Notes: generated from the letters alone by a model not told the origin. DNA of 64,000 nucleotides from Celoporthe dispersa (GCA_016584495.1 WAID01000012.1:1116001-1180000), one strand, 5' to 3'; shown: positions 1 to 13,323, counted from the stretch's first letter. Made by a program: numbers and translations.

Positions 1-2380
1 CCTCGCCGAAACGTATCATGCATGCATCCATGCATGCACGTACGCACGCACGACCGGAGAAACTCTAGGGAGGAAAGGGGAAAAGGCGGCGACAGGTTCT
101 TGCTCGGCCTGATTATCCTCTAACCAGCCAACCACGGTTCAGTCAGTTACTCAGTCGGTCGGTCAGTCCCACATCTCACCCCCCTCCTGTTTATGCTGGC
201 CACGTTGTAAGCGCGCAACCGCACGCAAGGCACGAGAACGCACCGAGGCTGAGCACCTGCATCACGAAGACAGGCCGGGTGCCAAGTGATCAAGGCACCA
301 TCACCACACCGACCCGATGAATCGTAGCAACCGCCGATCGAGCCCACCCTACTCTCTCCTCCGTCGAGCCAGGTAGGATCGAGACCCGCCCGACCGTCTC
401 GCCTCCCAGGGACACTGAAATGTTCCGAGAAGGGGCTTTCCTCGCACACTCGACTGGTCAGACGATCCCGGCCTAATGAGGGGGAGTGGCCACTCCCCTA
501 TCTCCTTACAAGCGCAGCAGCCTCGGACGAGAGCTGGTGGAGAGATGCGTGCATACACACTAGCTAACTGACTGGGACAGCTCCCTCGCGCATACTCATA
601 CTTATGCAACCAAGACGAGCAGACGAGGTAAGTTGTTTTATTTTAAGAAATAGCACTAGGCGGGCTGCAGCTTGTTCCTGTCCAATGGAGACGGCGGGGG
701 GGAAGGGGGCACACTACACATGCGAGACTAAGAGGAGGGAGAGGGCAGGAGGACGGGGGAGCCTGCATGGGGCTGGAGGTTAGGATGGATTGAGGAATAC
801 GAGGTTTTACCTGCCTGCCTTGTCCTGTCCTGCTGACTGCCCGGACCCCCTTATCTCGTCCCTGCTGGGCTTTAGGTAGAATTGGTACTAGATTAGGTTT
901 CTGTTCACACAGATAGGGCACGTTGTAGCGAGCGGGCTGTACAGGTCGTCCTCTTGTAACGGGGTTGGCTGCCTGGTCCGAGTTGTGCCTCTTCAGTCAT
1001 GCTCTTGTCGGATCGTCGAGCTGGATCGATTCTGCTTCTTCTCGGGGGAGGCGGCTGAGACGGGAATAGATCCCCTCCTCTACGACGATAAGGACTGTGT
1101 GTGGCTAGTGTGACTGTAGTGTTCGTAATGTAAGAAAAAAAACAATAAAGATTTCCTCTCAGCGAGAAAATAGTAGCACAATATCTGGTAGACGTGATGG
1201 GTTTCTGGTGGGGGGTTATATTGCTGTAGGGAATGAAGCACTGCAGAAGAATGGACTACTGTAGAGAAGAATGGAGGAAAAGGCTTTCTTTATTCGAGAT
1301 TATTATTAGCTATTAGATCTCCAGGCCAGAGCCATCCAGACACTGCCGGGGAAACCTGCTGGACCAAGTCGAGACCGACATCGACCCGCAGGACCGCCGC
1401 AGACAGGACCGTGTGACAATTGCCCACAGGAGATGGGAGGGTTCCGTGTCCCTTGAGTTCCCTGTCCAGGCTGAAAAGACGCGTGCTGTTCACCGTCCCG
1501 TTGTCGAACATTTTTTGTTTTTGACTCCACACGATTAAGAAAATAGGTCGTTTTGCCTTTTCCTCTTGCCTCATAAAAAGTTCAAAAAAAAAAAAAAAGC
1601 ACAACAGCGCACCGCCGTCTCGCACTGCCCCCGTAGGAGAGATCCCTCACAAATCAAATCAACCACTGAAACTTTGTGTGCACAGAACGCCGTGGTTTGC
1701 CTTTCCTCCCCCCTCCCCCCCCCTCAGCAGGATAAAACCTGCCGTCGCACAAATCCGGACAAATTTCCAGAACACAAATTCCTCTCAGGAAGACCCAGGA
1801 AAACGCCGCGCAATGCTGAAGTGGATCGCTCCTGATCCTTGCCCACACTCCCTTTGGGCCTCGGGCTTTCCAAACCTATCCGAGTCCATCCCGAGAAAAC
1901 AGTCCAAAAAAAAAATACAGTCGCTATGCAGTTGGGTATCATGATCATCAAATCCGTAAGGAGTGTCGTCTATGCCGAAGTAAATCCGCCATAACTTTGG
2001 GAGCTGCTAAAGGAGTGTCTATGTGTTTGTCCGTCCAAGCCGGTGGGTGGGTCCTCCCCCCCAAAAAAGGAATGTCTATGGTGGGTATCTTTCAAATGGT
2101 TGACAAAGGAGCGTCGTGTGAACAATCTTGCGAGAGTTCGTAGTTGGTAGTTGCGAACCAAAGAGCGTTGTCAAGTGTCGCAGGGACACTTGGAAGTGTT
2201 CGAAGGTTTTGCTTGTTGAGTTGAGCGATCGTGGGTTTGAAGGAGTGTTGTGTGCAGTTGCGGCTGTAGGAAGAGAAATGCGAGCTGCAAGCTCGGCCAG
2301 AATTAAGTAAATCGCTAGGGCGGCGGGGAATTGTGTTAAAGATTAGGAAAGGAAATAAAACAAGACGCGATAGGAAGATC
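1..2380. other. Intergenic, no supported gene
   Basis: I see no gene here. The short open frames have no recognisable domain, and those on opposite strands overlap one another. The first 60 bases hold an imperfect CATG/CACG-type repeat. The block 1080-1300 is A/T-richer and holds several AATAAA-like words on both strands, including one readable on the minus strand near 1288-1293. It could therefore contain the 3' end of the minus-strand transcription-factor transcript at 2381-4610. Pyrimidine runs around 1690-1725 are low complexity. Confidence 0.5.
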
Positions 2381-4610
2381 CTAGGGCGCGCTGTTCTTCC
2401 TGTCGGCCGGGTAGTAGAAGCTGGGTGGAGCAGAAGCCGTCGAGAGGTTGTGTCGGTGATGGGACGAGAGATGGTTCGGCGAGCCTGGCAGCGGAGACTC
2501 GGGAACAGGGAGCATAGAGAAGCCCTCGGGCGAGAGGAAGGGAGAGGCCGCTGTTGTCGAGACCGAGACGGAGGGTGAGTGTCGGAACATCAGGTGCTCT
2601 GGCGGTGGAAGGGTTGGGGTGGTGCTCAGATAAGGCGAATGCGTCCTGTTCCAGTCTGTCAATAAACTTGTTGCGTCCTCGGTGGGATGTGGCCAGATGG
2701 ACCTTAGTTCCATAGAGGCTGGATTTGGATTGGAGTGACGAACCCGAAGTCGTACGGCCCGCCCATCTGGGGGGAGACTGCCGTTGTATCCCATGTTGCA
2801 CGAGCTGAAGGCCTCGATGTTCTCGGTGCTGCCCGGTCCGGACAGGGACAGCCGCAGGTTAGGTGCGGAGAAGCCCAGGCCGTATGAGCCAGAGTCTTCA
2901 TTGTCGCTGTAGACGACTGGCGAGGTCTCATAGCTGAACTCGTCCCCGATGCTGGACGCCTCACACGTGCTGGACACGGGGCTGTAGCACCCGGCCATCG
3001 GCGGAGGGATCTTCAGGTACTGCTGGTTGCTGTAGGGGAGACGGCATGGCAACCGGGCTGGGAACGCCGGTGGCGCTGCTGTCGGACTTGACAGACAGGT
3101 TCTCGGTGCTGTAGCTGAAGATGGGGTTGCCCGAGTAAGGGGAGACCATCGGCCAGAGGCGCCGACGTCATCGGCAGGACAAAGTCCTCTTGGGCAGAGA
3201 AGGGTGATGGCGACGGCGTGAACCAGCCCATGCGGGCGCGGAACTCCCTGACCATGTCCCTGGCGAAGCTCATGAGCTGCCGTGTCGCCTCAGGGTACCC
3301 CTCAGCATCGTAGACGCTGTGAGACACCAGCCGCTTGTCAATCTCCTCCAGGGGGCCGATGGCCAGGTTGCCAAAGTAGGCAGCACCGATCTCGGGGAAC
3401 ATGCGCTCCATGAGAACGGCCACGGTGTAGTAGTAGGCAATGACCACGAGGGCGTTCGGAGAGGCGTGGGTCTGGCGGAGGTGCATGACGGGCAGCCAGA
3501 ACAGCCACTCCCGCAACGGCTTGAGCCGCTCAAACTGGTCAGCCACGGCCATCGACTGGTCAACCTTGCGGGTGCCCTTCAGGAAGCTGATCAGCTGGAC
3601 CACGAGCTTGGTATCTTCCCGGCTCTGCTTCAGGTGGATCTCCAGCTTCTGGAGCTGCGCGAGGGTGTTGTTGAACGCCTCCGAGTCGTCCTTGTCCGGG
3701 AGCTTCGGCTTGTGATCCGGGGAGGGAGAGGCAGGGGCAGTCGGGAACGTGATTGTCTCCGAGATGAAATCCCCAAACTGGGACTTGTGCTTCCAGGAGC
3801 CCATCTGGTCAATGACGCCCCGGGTGCCCTGCATGTGCTGGGTCCAGCTCCTCCAGTCCGTGGCCTGCCAGGAGAGGACCATGGAGGCGGCGAGGATGGC
3901 GTCCGAGTTGCCCTCGCAGAAGGCGTTGAGGGCCTTGCTGATGCCCATCAGCGCACGCCCGCGATGCTCAAACGCCATCTTGCCGACCATAGGGCATCCG
4001 GTGATGTTGGAGATGTGCTCGGCGGAGAAAGCCAGCAGGGCCTCCATGACGAAACGGTGGATGGCGCCAACACCAAGAATCCTAGCCAAGATCATGTTAA
4101 CAGAGAGGCGCATCAGAGAAGGGATGTGCTTTGACACTCACGTCGGGATCTGGCGGGTCCACAGGGTGAAGCCGTTGGCACCCCAGACGCTGAGCTCGTT
4201 GCTGATGGACGCAACGTGGTGAATCAACCTCAGCTCCTCGAGGGTGTAGTTCTCGGGCATGGGCGGGTTGACGATCTGCAGGTCCGGGAACGGGAAGAAG
4301 CCCGTCCGGCGCCACTGGTCGATGACGGCCTCGATCTCGGGGTCCCACATCAGGTTGGCAGGGCCGTTGGGCCTTGCTTCCTGGATCGGGAGGTCATTGT
4401 ACGGGCACCTGATCTTGTGCTTGGTACAGTTCTTGCACTGCGGGAAGTTCTCATCACATCGGATGTGGCGCTTCTTGCAGGTCTCGCAGCCCTTGCGAGA
4501 CTTGGTGTGGCTGTAGAAGCTGGTCAGCACCCCCACGGCGGCAATCCGGAAATCAGCACAGGTGAGAGAACATACCTTCGACGGGGAGGACCGCCACCTG
4601 GACCAGCCAT
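2381..4610 (-). CDS. Zn2Cys6 transcription factor, UPC2/ECM22-like
   Basis: This is a nuclear DNA-binding regulator of the fungal zinc binuclear cluster class. The start at 4610 opens a short Gly/Pro/Arg-rich leader (MAGPGGGPPRR). Intron 1 is 4511-4575 (GTATGT donor, CTACAG acceptor) and intron 2 is 4082-4141 (GTGAGT donor, GTTAAC branch, GGCTAG acceptor). Exon 2 opens with the cluster, spaced C-x2-C-x6-C-x6-C-x2-C-x6-C (GCETCKKRHIRC, then QCKNCTKHKIRC). The middle region carries a WQATDWRSW motif typical of the UPC2-like regulatory domain. The C-terminal 250 residues are Ser/Pro-rich. Two frame changes occur, near 3155-3165 and at 3035-3038, each fitting one surplus base in a C run (G run on the plus strand). 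Removing them gives about 700 residues in an uninterrupted frame. No intron with good signals explains the frame changes. Sterol regulation is suggested only by family resemblance. Confidence 0.85.
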
Positions 4611-6308
4611 TGTTACAGAAATTGGTAAAAGTGTTGAGAGTAAAATGAGCTATGTTTATGTCAGCACGGCTGTGGGAGCTGTGGAGGATGCTGTAACCAC
4701 AGGCTGCAACAGCGAGACCACCGCAGCATGGAATCAAGGTCTGCTCACATAAAGTTATCACTCGTGATAACACGGGTGAGTTTCGAGCGAGTGTCTCTTT
4801 AAAAAAGAGGTGATGGTCCAAGACCTTGGGTTGAATATGGCAGTTTGCTCCTGGGTAACTGTGAAGCAGGGGAGATCCGAGTCGCGAGAGAGACCTGAAT
4901 CCGCAGGGACGAGTTGAGAGCCGGAAGATTTCGTTCGGGTCGAGATTGATGTGTCGAGATCGGGCTATGGGAGATCGGGATATCTCGATCGCATCGACGG
5001 TTTGGCCAATTAAGAACTAAAGAAAAAAAGAAACCACTTCCAACTCTTCCTTCCTCTCTGTCTCTCTTTCCTGCGTGGCTTCTCCAGGGGCGATAGCGAG
5101 CGGAAGAAGGGGACCTTTTGGCAGGTCAAAGCGAATGTGGACAAGATCTGGATGATGCTTGGATCTGTGAGAGCATTGAACCGGCGCACACCCCAGATGG
5201 ACAAATCGAGGCGCCCTGGTTCAAGGTTGTGAGGTCGGTCAGGGCTTGTCGGACCGTGAGATCGTGGGCTCCAGCTTGAGATATACTGATAATTGCTGCT
5301 CTGGAGGCGAACGGTGTCCGAGGTTGGCAGAGGGTCTTGGGTGATATCAGTTGTTGTTCTGTTGTCTTGACAAGTAGTACGAGTACGGTGGAGTCCGGGT
5401 ACAGGTGCTGTTCCTTGCCACAGGATTCGGATATGAGCGAGTATAGAGAGAAGAAAAAAACAGAGAAAAAGAAAATAGAACAAAAAAAGCACAAAGCGAA
5501 TGACAGGAGTCAACGAGGACTTCCTAAAGGTTTGTTTGCGTTAGCGAACGTGGGTTGAGTACAGCAGCAGCGCTGGATCGGGAGTTGGCGATGACAGGTT
5601 TGAGGATGAATAAAATGAGAGGAGCGAGGGGTTGGGCTTGGTGGGAGGACCCGACAGTGTTAAATACTGGAGCCCCCCGTCCACGCCTTGCGGCCAACCG
5701 GCAGCCAGGGCCCAAGGGTTCAGGCCCACGCAGGCTCAGGAGCCCTGAGGGAAAGTGCGGATTTGGGGGTGCTGCTGGCCACTGGCCGCTGCCCCAAGCG
5801 CTGGCGCTCCGCCTCAGCAGAGCACAGTGCAGGTGGTGTGGGGTTCCCTTTTTGGGGGGGAGAGGGGGGGAGACAGAGGGTGAGCGCTGGTTGATTTCGT
5901 GGGTGGGTGGATTTGGGTGGGTCAGTGGGCGAGTGTCAGGTGTGTGAGTGAGTACCATATTATGTGGGTGATGTAGTGTGGGTTGTGCCTTCTGGCTGTG
6001 TGGCTTGCATGGGGTGGAGCCATGGGCCATCGAGAAGTAGTTTAGCCCCGTTTCCAAGACGTGGTCGTGCGGAGCGCCGCATCTGCAAGAGGGAAACGCA
6101 ACAGCAGGGATGGAGGGGGGGTGGGCAGGGGAGGGGGATGAGAAAGAGAGGATCCGTGACAATGATGGACATAAACATTGGACAATGGACAACCGACATG
6201 GACATCAACCCACTCTGCCCGTCCAGCCTGGTAGAAGAGCCCCTTTTGTGTCTCCGGCCCCGACAGACCCGTACACGGCACCAAATAGGGTACTACGCAG
6301 CATTATTA

Positions 6309-6380
6309 CATAGTTCCATAGTACCATAGTATATATCGTAGTGCATAGTAATCAAGACTATGGTACTTTTTGAACTATGG
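6309..6380. repeat. Imperfect inverted repeat (hairpin)
   Basis: The arm at 6309-6330 (CATAGTTCCATAGTACCATA...) is nearly the reverse complement of 6357-6380 (ACTATGGTACTTTTTGAACT...), with a 26-base A/T-rich loop and a small asymmetry in the middle of the stem. The core word CATAGTACC or its complement returns in other spacers near 26403-26415, 43560-43575 and 47486-47494. It may be a decayed MITE-like element or a transcribed hairpin; there is no open frame and no clear target-site duplication. Confidence 0.6.
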
Positions 6381-6778
6381 TCGATCTGTACTGTACCAAT
6401 GTGTACCACGCCTGGGTACTATTGATAGGTCTCTCTCTTCCTTCCTATGCAGACCGCAGTGGCCCCACCCGCTCACTCCCTCCTCACCCGGATACAGCGT
6501 ATTTGATGAGCCATCCCATCTTGGCAGCTCATCATCTTCTAGAGAAGACCAGAAAAGAAGAAGAAGAAGAAAAAAGAGGGTAGACGGGAGGCGAGTAAAG
6601 GCAAAAAGGAGAGAGAGAACCTAAAAAACATCAAATCGCCAGATCAGCCCAGAGAGAATTAATTGCATCCTGTAGATTCTACTGGGCACGGTGCACTTGA
6701 CTTTGGCTAAGCGAGGCGCTTGTTCCCCTTTTGGAAGAGCGGCTGTGTCCCGCGGAAGGTAGCACAGTACTAGGGTAC

Positions 6779-6792
6779 CTACTACGTAGTAG
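6779..6792. repeat. Perfect 14-base palindrome
   Basis: CTACTACGTAGTAG reads the same on both strands. It sits in a cluster of GTAC/TACGTA words, 400 bases from the hairpin at 6309-6380. A dimeric protein site is possible but unsupported. Confidence 0.5.
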
Positions 6793-9268
6793 CATGTACC
6801 CCCGTACAGTGTGCAGGGCCTGCCATGATACATCCGTAGTAGTTCTCACTAAAGCCTCCTTGGCTGCTGTGGAAGGAAGGTGCTTGCCATCACCCTCAGC
6901 TCACCCCAGGGAAGGAGGAAAAAATGTGCGAGAAAGAAAGAAAAAAAAGAAAAAAAAAGAAGAAAAAAGGAAGAAGGGAGAAAGAGTCAAGAGCAAGGAG
7001 GAGGATGGAGAGACAGGCATTCAAGGAAGGAATAAAACAGCAGCAGGGTCGTCTCCAATATTTCATCTTCACGCCAGATGAGAGCGGATCTCGGCACCGC
7101 CCTCTCGAACCAATATGCACTGTACCTGTCCTCGCTTTTTTTTTTCTTTCTTTCTCCTTCTCCCTCCCTCCTTACAGTGCATCCTCACGCCCCACCGCCG
7201 ACAAGAGGACCGCTTAGTCGTGCATTGATTTCGAGTCCTGGATCTAGTCAGCGCCGCACGCAATGCTAGGCATATTCTCTTGGTCCCTATCCACAAGAGG
7301 CAGCTATGGCCGGCTCGAGCCTGTGTTGCGCCGCACGACGAGGACGAGAGCCGCCGAGATGACTCCATAACACCTGTCTGTTTTTTTCTTGCTTTTTTCT
7401 CTGGTACATCACTACTCAGAGCCGGTCGGCTTCCAGAAGGAGATCCTAATCTTCCACTGCAGCTGCGGCTTGCCCCCCCTTCCCACCGATTGTCCTCCGT
7501 CTCGCCTTGGCTCTGCATGGCTTGCATGGCCTGGGACGGCTCGAGCCCAAGACAGGAAAAGCAAGAGAAAAGCAGAAAGAAGATAAGCAGATGTGGCACA
7601 GCTACTTGAACTGCAGTGGCGTCTCCTGCTAGACCTGTTTTGTCTTGTCACGGGGTGGGCATGGATCGGCCTATGCATCTCCTAGGTCTAAAGCAGCGCA
7701 ACGTTTAGGTTGATAGGCTTCTTCTTGTCTCTCTCTAGTAGGGCAAGCTAATTTTTTTCTGGCTATCATTGTTTTTTTTTCTTTTCCTTTTTTGTTTTTT
7801 TTAATGTTTTTGTGCAGGGGGCCGGTCTGCCAACTCTCGCCGCTCGACATTGAGGCAGTGCACATCCCACATCTCCGGCGCTCCCCTGAATACCGTTGTT
7901 TCTGACGACCCTGGCCCCACCCGCATCATTACCATACGTTGCAGTATTGTTGTGCTCTATGCAAGCACAAGAAACGTTTCGTCGCCTGGCCCCTGCCCTC
8001 GTGCGTAGCGGTCATGCTCTCATCAGCTGCTCGGCTGAGGCGGGCTGGCTGTGCGCATGAATGATATGGATGTTGTGGGCATCAACAGACATTCGTGGGC
8101 GCAGTATCTCATCGCCCTGTCTATATGGACGGCCGGCGCTTCTCACCCACAAGAGAAGAGGAGCCCATGCAACCAGCCCACATGACTGGTGCAGGGCAGA
8201 CGACTGTTTAGCCCGGGTGATGCATTCTTACCACCATGCAACCATGGCATGGCACCTTGGAGGATCTGCAACAGGCAAGCCGACCCTAGCCTCTCAACGG
8301 CCGGTTAAGAGAGGCCATGCATCCTTGGAAACCTGGTTCACGCTATGGGTAGTGCTGTCATAACCAGCACCGTTGACATCACTCCTCTCCATGGCCCAAA
8401 AAATCCTCAAGGGCACCGTCGCCTGTTTCATCGCCCTAGTTGCGTGCCCATTGCACCATCTTCACCAGCATGCCGAACAGCTGGTTGGCCTCTCACCGCC
8501 CGGTTGCTCGAGGGTTGTACAGCACCCCGGCAGAGATGCGCTACACCACATCTATCGTGGAGGGCTAGGAGGGGGCCCGGGGGGGGGGGCCATGTCCGCC
8601 CAGAGGTGCCTGGGATTTGATCCAAACAAGATTTGTGGACGGTGGGACGAACTTGTTACGCAGCAGTCGGACTGCACCGCGGCCGCCCGAGTGGCTGTCT
8701 ACCATGGCATATAGACCAGTCCGTCGGGTGCAGGTACTACCGGCTCTGCCCCCAGACATGACTTGGCCACGGCTCGGTAGAGCGCAGTCTTTTTTCCTCT
8801 TGTGGTGGCCACAGTCGCTGGTGAGCTTGATTTGCCGATGGAGCGGCAGCTGCTGCCAATTTTAAACAAGGTCCTCCTTCGGCACAGCATTAGCTCGAGA
8901 GCTTCTTGATGGTGCCGGCCGAGTCCCACGTGTCTGATCCCCAGCCGCAGCAATCAGAAGGCTCACCTCCAGATAGGGTGAGCGCGCGAGCCTAAGCTTC
9001 TGGGGCCGTCAAGACGCTACCGGTGTTATGGTCCGATCAACAGCACTCAACACTGAGATTTAGCGTCGGGCATGACTTGGTCCCCGGAAATGCGAGCCGT
9101 GACGAGGGCCTATGGGCTTGTGTGGACTTGTCCCCGAGAGCGACCGTGGCCGCTCCGACGAACAAGCATCCAGGGGCATCTTTGACACCGCGACGGTGGC
9201 GTAATGCTGCTGCTCCTATTTATGTGTAGCCTGTGTCGACGTGGGGCCTCCTCGGCCGACCGCAGACA

Positions 9269-9290
9269 GAGAGAGAGAGAGAGAGAGAGA
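9269..9290. repeat. (GA)11 microsatellite
   Basis: Uninterrupted GA dinucleotide run in the long gene-free spacer. No coding frame covers it. Confidence 0.95.
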
Positions 9291-11379
9291 CGGCCCTGAT
9301 CCCCTCAGCCCAACGTGGAGCCTCCTGAGGCTGCCGAGGGACTCGGCAAACTAACTGTGCAAATTGCTGACGCTACCTGACGATGCAGCCTTGCGTCAGA
9401 ATTGGGGACGAAATCCGCACCCCCGGGGCCGGAAGCATTATGTCATGGAAGATGATGTACCTCCGGAGCAAGAGGCTCGATCCAGCGACCTGGCCGCTGG
9501 CGATCACCTGCAGCGGTACACTGCACCGTGTGCGCTCTTGAGGCCATTTCCCCCAAGAGCTCTGCCCTGGCCTGGCACTGGCACCCAGGAGTCGTGCCGA
9601 GCGATCCGTCCTCTCTGAGACCTGAGACACCAAACAACCTTCTCACTGCTAGTACCTAGCGCGCACTCACCAGCAGAAACCGGTCTAGTCCCAGTTTCTC
9701 AGGTCGACGGCGGGGAGATCCCAGGACGTTTCTCCCGGAGGATCGTGCGATTTTTCCGAAAAATCGCGACGTGCGCCCGTCTCTCTTGAATGCTCTCGGT
9801 CTCCGGCCCCGTGTGCCAAAGCGTGGGAGGTTCTCTCCCCCTGAATTCCACATGGAAGCCCTGTCTCCTCGAGGCACATCACCCCTGTCAAAAGGGGGGG
9901 AGGGGGGAGGGGAGGAGGAGGAAGGATGGGATGGAGGGCAGCTTGCTACCCTTTGGGACTGATGAAACACGCGTTTCTCGTGTCCAGTGATGATGGTTGT
10001 TTCGAGTCCTCGGTTTCTAACCTGACTTGTCCTCGATGATGAGCAAGCCGCAGACGGATCGGGAGAAGCCATCGTGCGATTTGCTCGTGCACACGTCAAC
10101 CTGCCTCATCATCAAGCGCGGGCAGTGTGCCTCTCTTCCCCCCTCCCCCCTCCCCCCCAAAAAAAGAGTGATGGACCGGACCCTGCCGAGGCCGGGCTGG
10201 CGGAGATGAAATACCTAAGACCGTTTGGTTCGGGAAGCGGTATACCTCCCGAGAGAGGTCTTCATTACACATCATGAATAGTACCAAACAACCACCTCGC
10301 ACCGGACATGGCCCTCCACCTGGCCAATCTTGTTTACGACGTGTCCAGAGACCCATGCCCGCCCAGGTGCAAGATGCAAATATAGGGGGGGGACAGGTCG
10401 CCCTCTCTCTCTCTGTCTCTCTCTCTCTCCCTTGACAGCGGCACCGCCCGACAATGCCGCGCCCAGCACGACTCGTACGGGGGGCCGCAGGGCAATCTCG
10501 ACCCGACCCAGCGCGCTTTGACAGAGACGCGCGACTATTGAAAAGACCAGCGCAGCACGAACCTGGCCCGAGGTCGACAGGGTGCGGCGATCATAACAAC
10601 CCACAGTGACCAGTCATGTCATGGGAGACGCTGACCAGCTCTTCTGCTCCGGCAGCAATATCGCAATTCCCCTCGTGGTTCCCGATCGGGAGACCTGGTC
10701 GAATTGGACCTTACCTCATAGGACTGGCCTGCCGCCGTCGCTCGGCCTGAAGTGGAATTCGTGGGCTGCCGAGGTTCCAATTTGGGCCTGTCCCCGACCA
10801 CCACAGCATTTTTTGAGCCCGGCTCAGCCACGGGAAATTTCGCTCCCCCTAGTCCTGGTCCCTGGTTTTGTCTCGCTCTCTCGCTCTCTCTCTCTCTCCC
10901 TGCCTCCCTCCCTCTGCCGCCCACACACCTCTCTCACACCCATCATGGGACGACGGGGAGGGGTTTCCCAGACAGACACTTCGGCAAGCAAAGGTCTGCC
11001 GAGAGGAAACCGCCTCCCACGGGACATGATGATAATAACAATCATCATCATTCTCCTCCCTGCGTGGTAGTGCGATGGGCGAGCGCCGCACAGGAGAGCG
11101 CAGAGGACCAGACAGGAGGAGAGGGCAAGTCTGGAGGGAGGGGGAGGGGGGGCCGTTGGCGCACTGTGTACACGGCTCTCGCGACCAGGATACTCCGCGC
11201 GCCCCCGTCGATCCTCGCACTGACGTCCTGCAGAATTAGTGGCCCCAAGGACCCCCCGCTAGATCTAAAGGGGCCTAGAGATCTTCTATAAAAAACTTTA
11301 ACCTTCTTTGGCGTGGCAGCTTAGCGCCTTCCCTCCCTCTTTTCTGTGGGCGCATCAGGGCCACAGGGCCACCTGGCAG

Positions 11380-11414
11380 CACACGCGCGCGCACGCACAC
11401 ACACACACACACAC
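11380..11414. repeat. Alternating CA/CG tract
   Basis: Thirty-five bases alternate pyrimidine and purine (CACACGCGCGCGCACG followed by CA repeats) and are followed at once by a T run. Alternating CG/CA of this length is the classic kind of sequence able to adopt Z-form DNA; that is inference from composition only. Confidence 0.9.
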
Positions 11415-13292
11415 TTTTTTTCCTTGTCTCTGTCGCGTTGTCTTTGTCCCTGCCTGCAGCCTGCAACCCTCTCTTTCTCTCTCACGCCCTGACCAATCGA
11501 CTCTCTGGCCCTTGGGCTGATGGATGGCACAGTCGCCTGGTCAGAAATCTTGTGTCGTGCGCCAAGCCTCCGGTGGTCCCCTCGGGAGGTCCTAAAAATC
11601 CCTACACCGCGGCCAGCTTTCTCACGCAACGTTCCATGTTTCTCATGGTGACCTCTCCTCTTGCCCCCCCCCCTTCTCTTCCTCCCCCTTCCCGGTCTCT
11701 CCTCCTCTGTCCAGGTTATGACGTCCAGCGGTCGACGACACACACACTTGTGCACCTCGCTATCGCTCCTCCTCCCCCCTCCCTCCCTCTCCTCCTCGTC
11801 CCGTCTCACAGGTGGGCATGGCATGGTGGTGGTGGTGACCCCCGAGAGCCGGATCACCTCGCTGTGTGGTGGCTGCTCTTCTCCTGTGCGTCCAGCAGCG
11901 TTGACTGACCAACCAGGGAGGAGGTCGAGCATCTTGTCTCAGGTGTGTAAGACGAGGACGTCTACCCAGCCGCAGCGGTCCATCCTGTCACCGTCATCGT
12001 CATCAGCAGCGAGGGAGCCATCTCTGCTCATGTGACGCATCCCAAGAGGCACCGTGTGGCATGACAGGATCAGTTGTGTTTGTGCCCTGGGGGACCTGCT
12101 TGGTCGTGAGATCTTACGACCTTTTTTTTTCCCTCTTCTTTTTCCTTTTTTGGGGTTGGTGTTGCCCGCATCGAGGAATGGGATGCGAGGTGGCCCTGGC
12201 CATGTCTTTGTTGTCAAGTAGGATCCTGCTCCCCGTCGATCTGATCACGCGAGGCCCCGTGCGTCGATTCTATTTGCTGTCTCTTTTTTACCGTCTCTTG
12301 TTGTTTGCACCTATCGACCCTTTTTTTTTTTTTCTCTTCTTTCTTTTTTATCTCTCTCGTTTCCCCCTCTCCATGACGGCAGAGGGCCTACAGCTGGTTG
12401 GGATTCTTACTACCTGGTGTGTATGCATGTATGTACCTCTTTCAGCAGACGGGAGGGGGTTTCCACACCGGTCTTCTTGATGTCCGGAGAGATGGTGCCA
12501 TCAGACGATGGATGCTGCAGGTCACCATTCAATGGCCAGCTCTGTTCCAGTTAGTGCCTCTCCTGACCGTCCCGCCTCGCCCCCCCCCCCTCACCCCCTG
12601 GAGACATGCATCATCGTCAGGTCCTGGTCATCGCCGACGAGAATCAGCCCGGGCATGAGAAGAGGACAGGAAGATGATGTGCGTGCCAGGCCAGTAGACG
12701 CACGCCTCCTGTGTGGCCACGGCAGCACAGCCTCTGTCAGCTCCGCAACGTGACAGCCCAGATCCATCATGTAAGACCCGACCGACACGCGACGCCGGAC
12801 AGCCTGGAGAGGAGACATGCCAGTGAGATGGCCTCACATGCTGCCAGCGCGGGCTCCTGCGGTCGTCGAAACCGGTCAAGGCACAGAGGACGAATCCGAC
12901 GCTGTGTGGCGTAGGACATGCTGCATGCCCGATGGCCATGCTGCCCCAGGCGGTGAGCCAACTACCCTTCGCCCTGCAGCTGGGCCGGCTTACCCTGTGC
13001 GCTGCAGACGGGATAGCTCGCTGCAGCTTGCGCTGCACTATACGCGCCACCATCACCGGCCGACCGGATCTGTCGGGAAACCCCACAGGGGCCCCCCAAG
13101 AGGCGAGAGGCGGCCTCCAGGCCTCTCGAGAGGCCCGGACAAGACCCGCTACCTCGCCCACAAGGTGGTGCATGCGTGTACCGGGTAACGACGGGAAACA
13201 AGAGAGAAATAAAGGAAGAAGAAAAGAGAACGAAGAAAAGGAAAAAAAGGGGGGAAAAAAAAGAGGAAAAAAGGTTCCAAGAAGCCCGAGAG

Positions 13293-13296
<4 letters not shown>

Positions 13297-13323
<27 letters not shown>
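13297..13323. repeat. (GA)n microsatellite
   Basis: GA dinucleotide run adjoining 90 bases of A/G-only sequence from about 13195, giving an extended polypurine strand. Confidence 0.95.

Noticed and set aside
3319..4134. 271-residue plus-strand frame
   Set aside because: Antisense of the transcription-factor regulatory domain.
9990..10015. TTCGAGTCCT, tRNA B-box-like words here and near 7232
   Set aside because: No matching T-arm stem, A box or acceptor stem at a suitable distance.
12628..13173. 181-residue minus-strand frame
   Set aside because: Overlaps several equal-length plus-strand frames; no domain. Kept only as a candidate for codon-bias testing.
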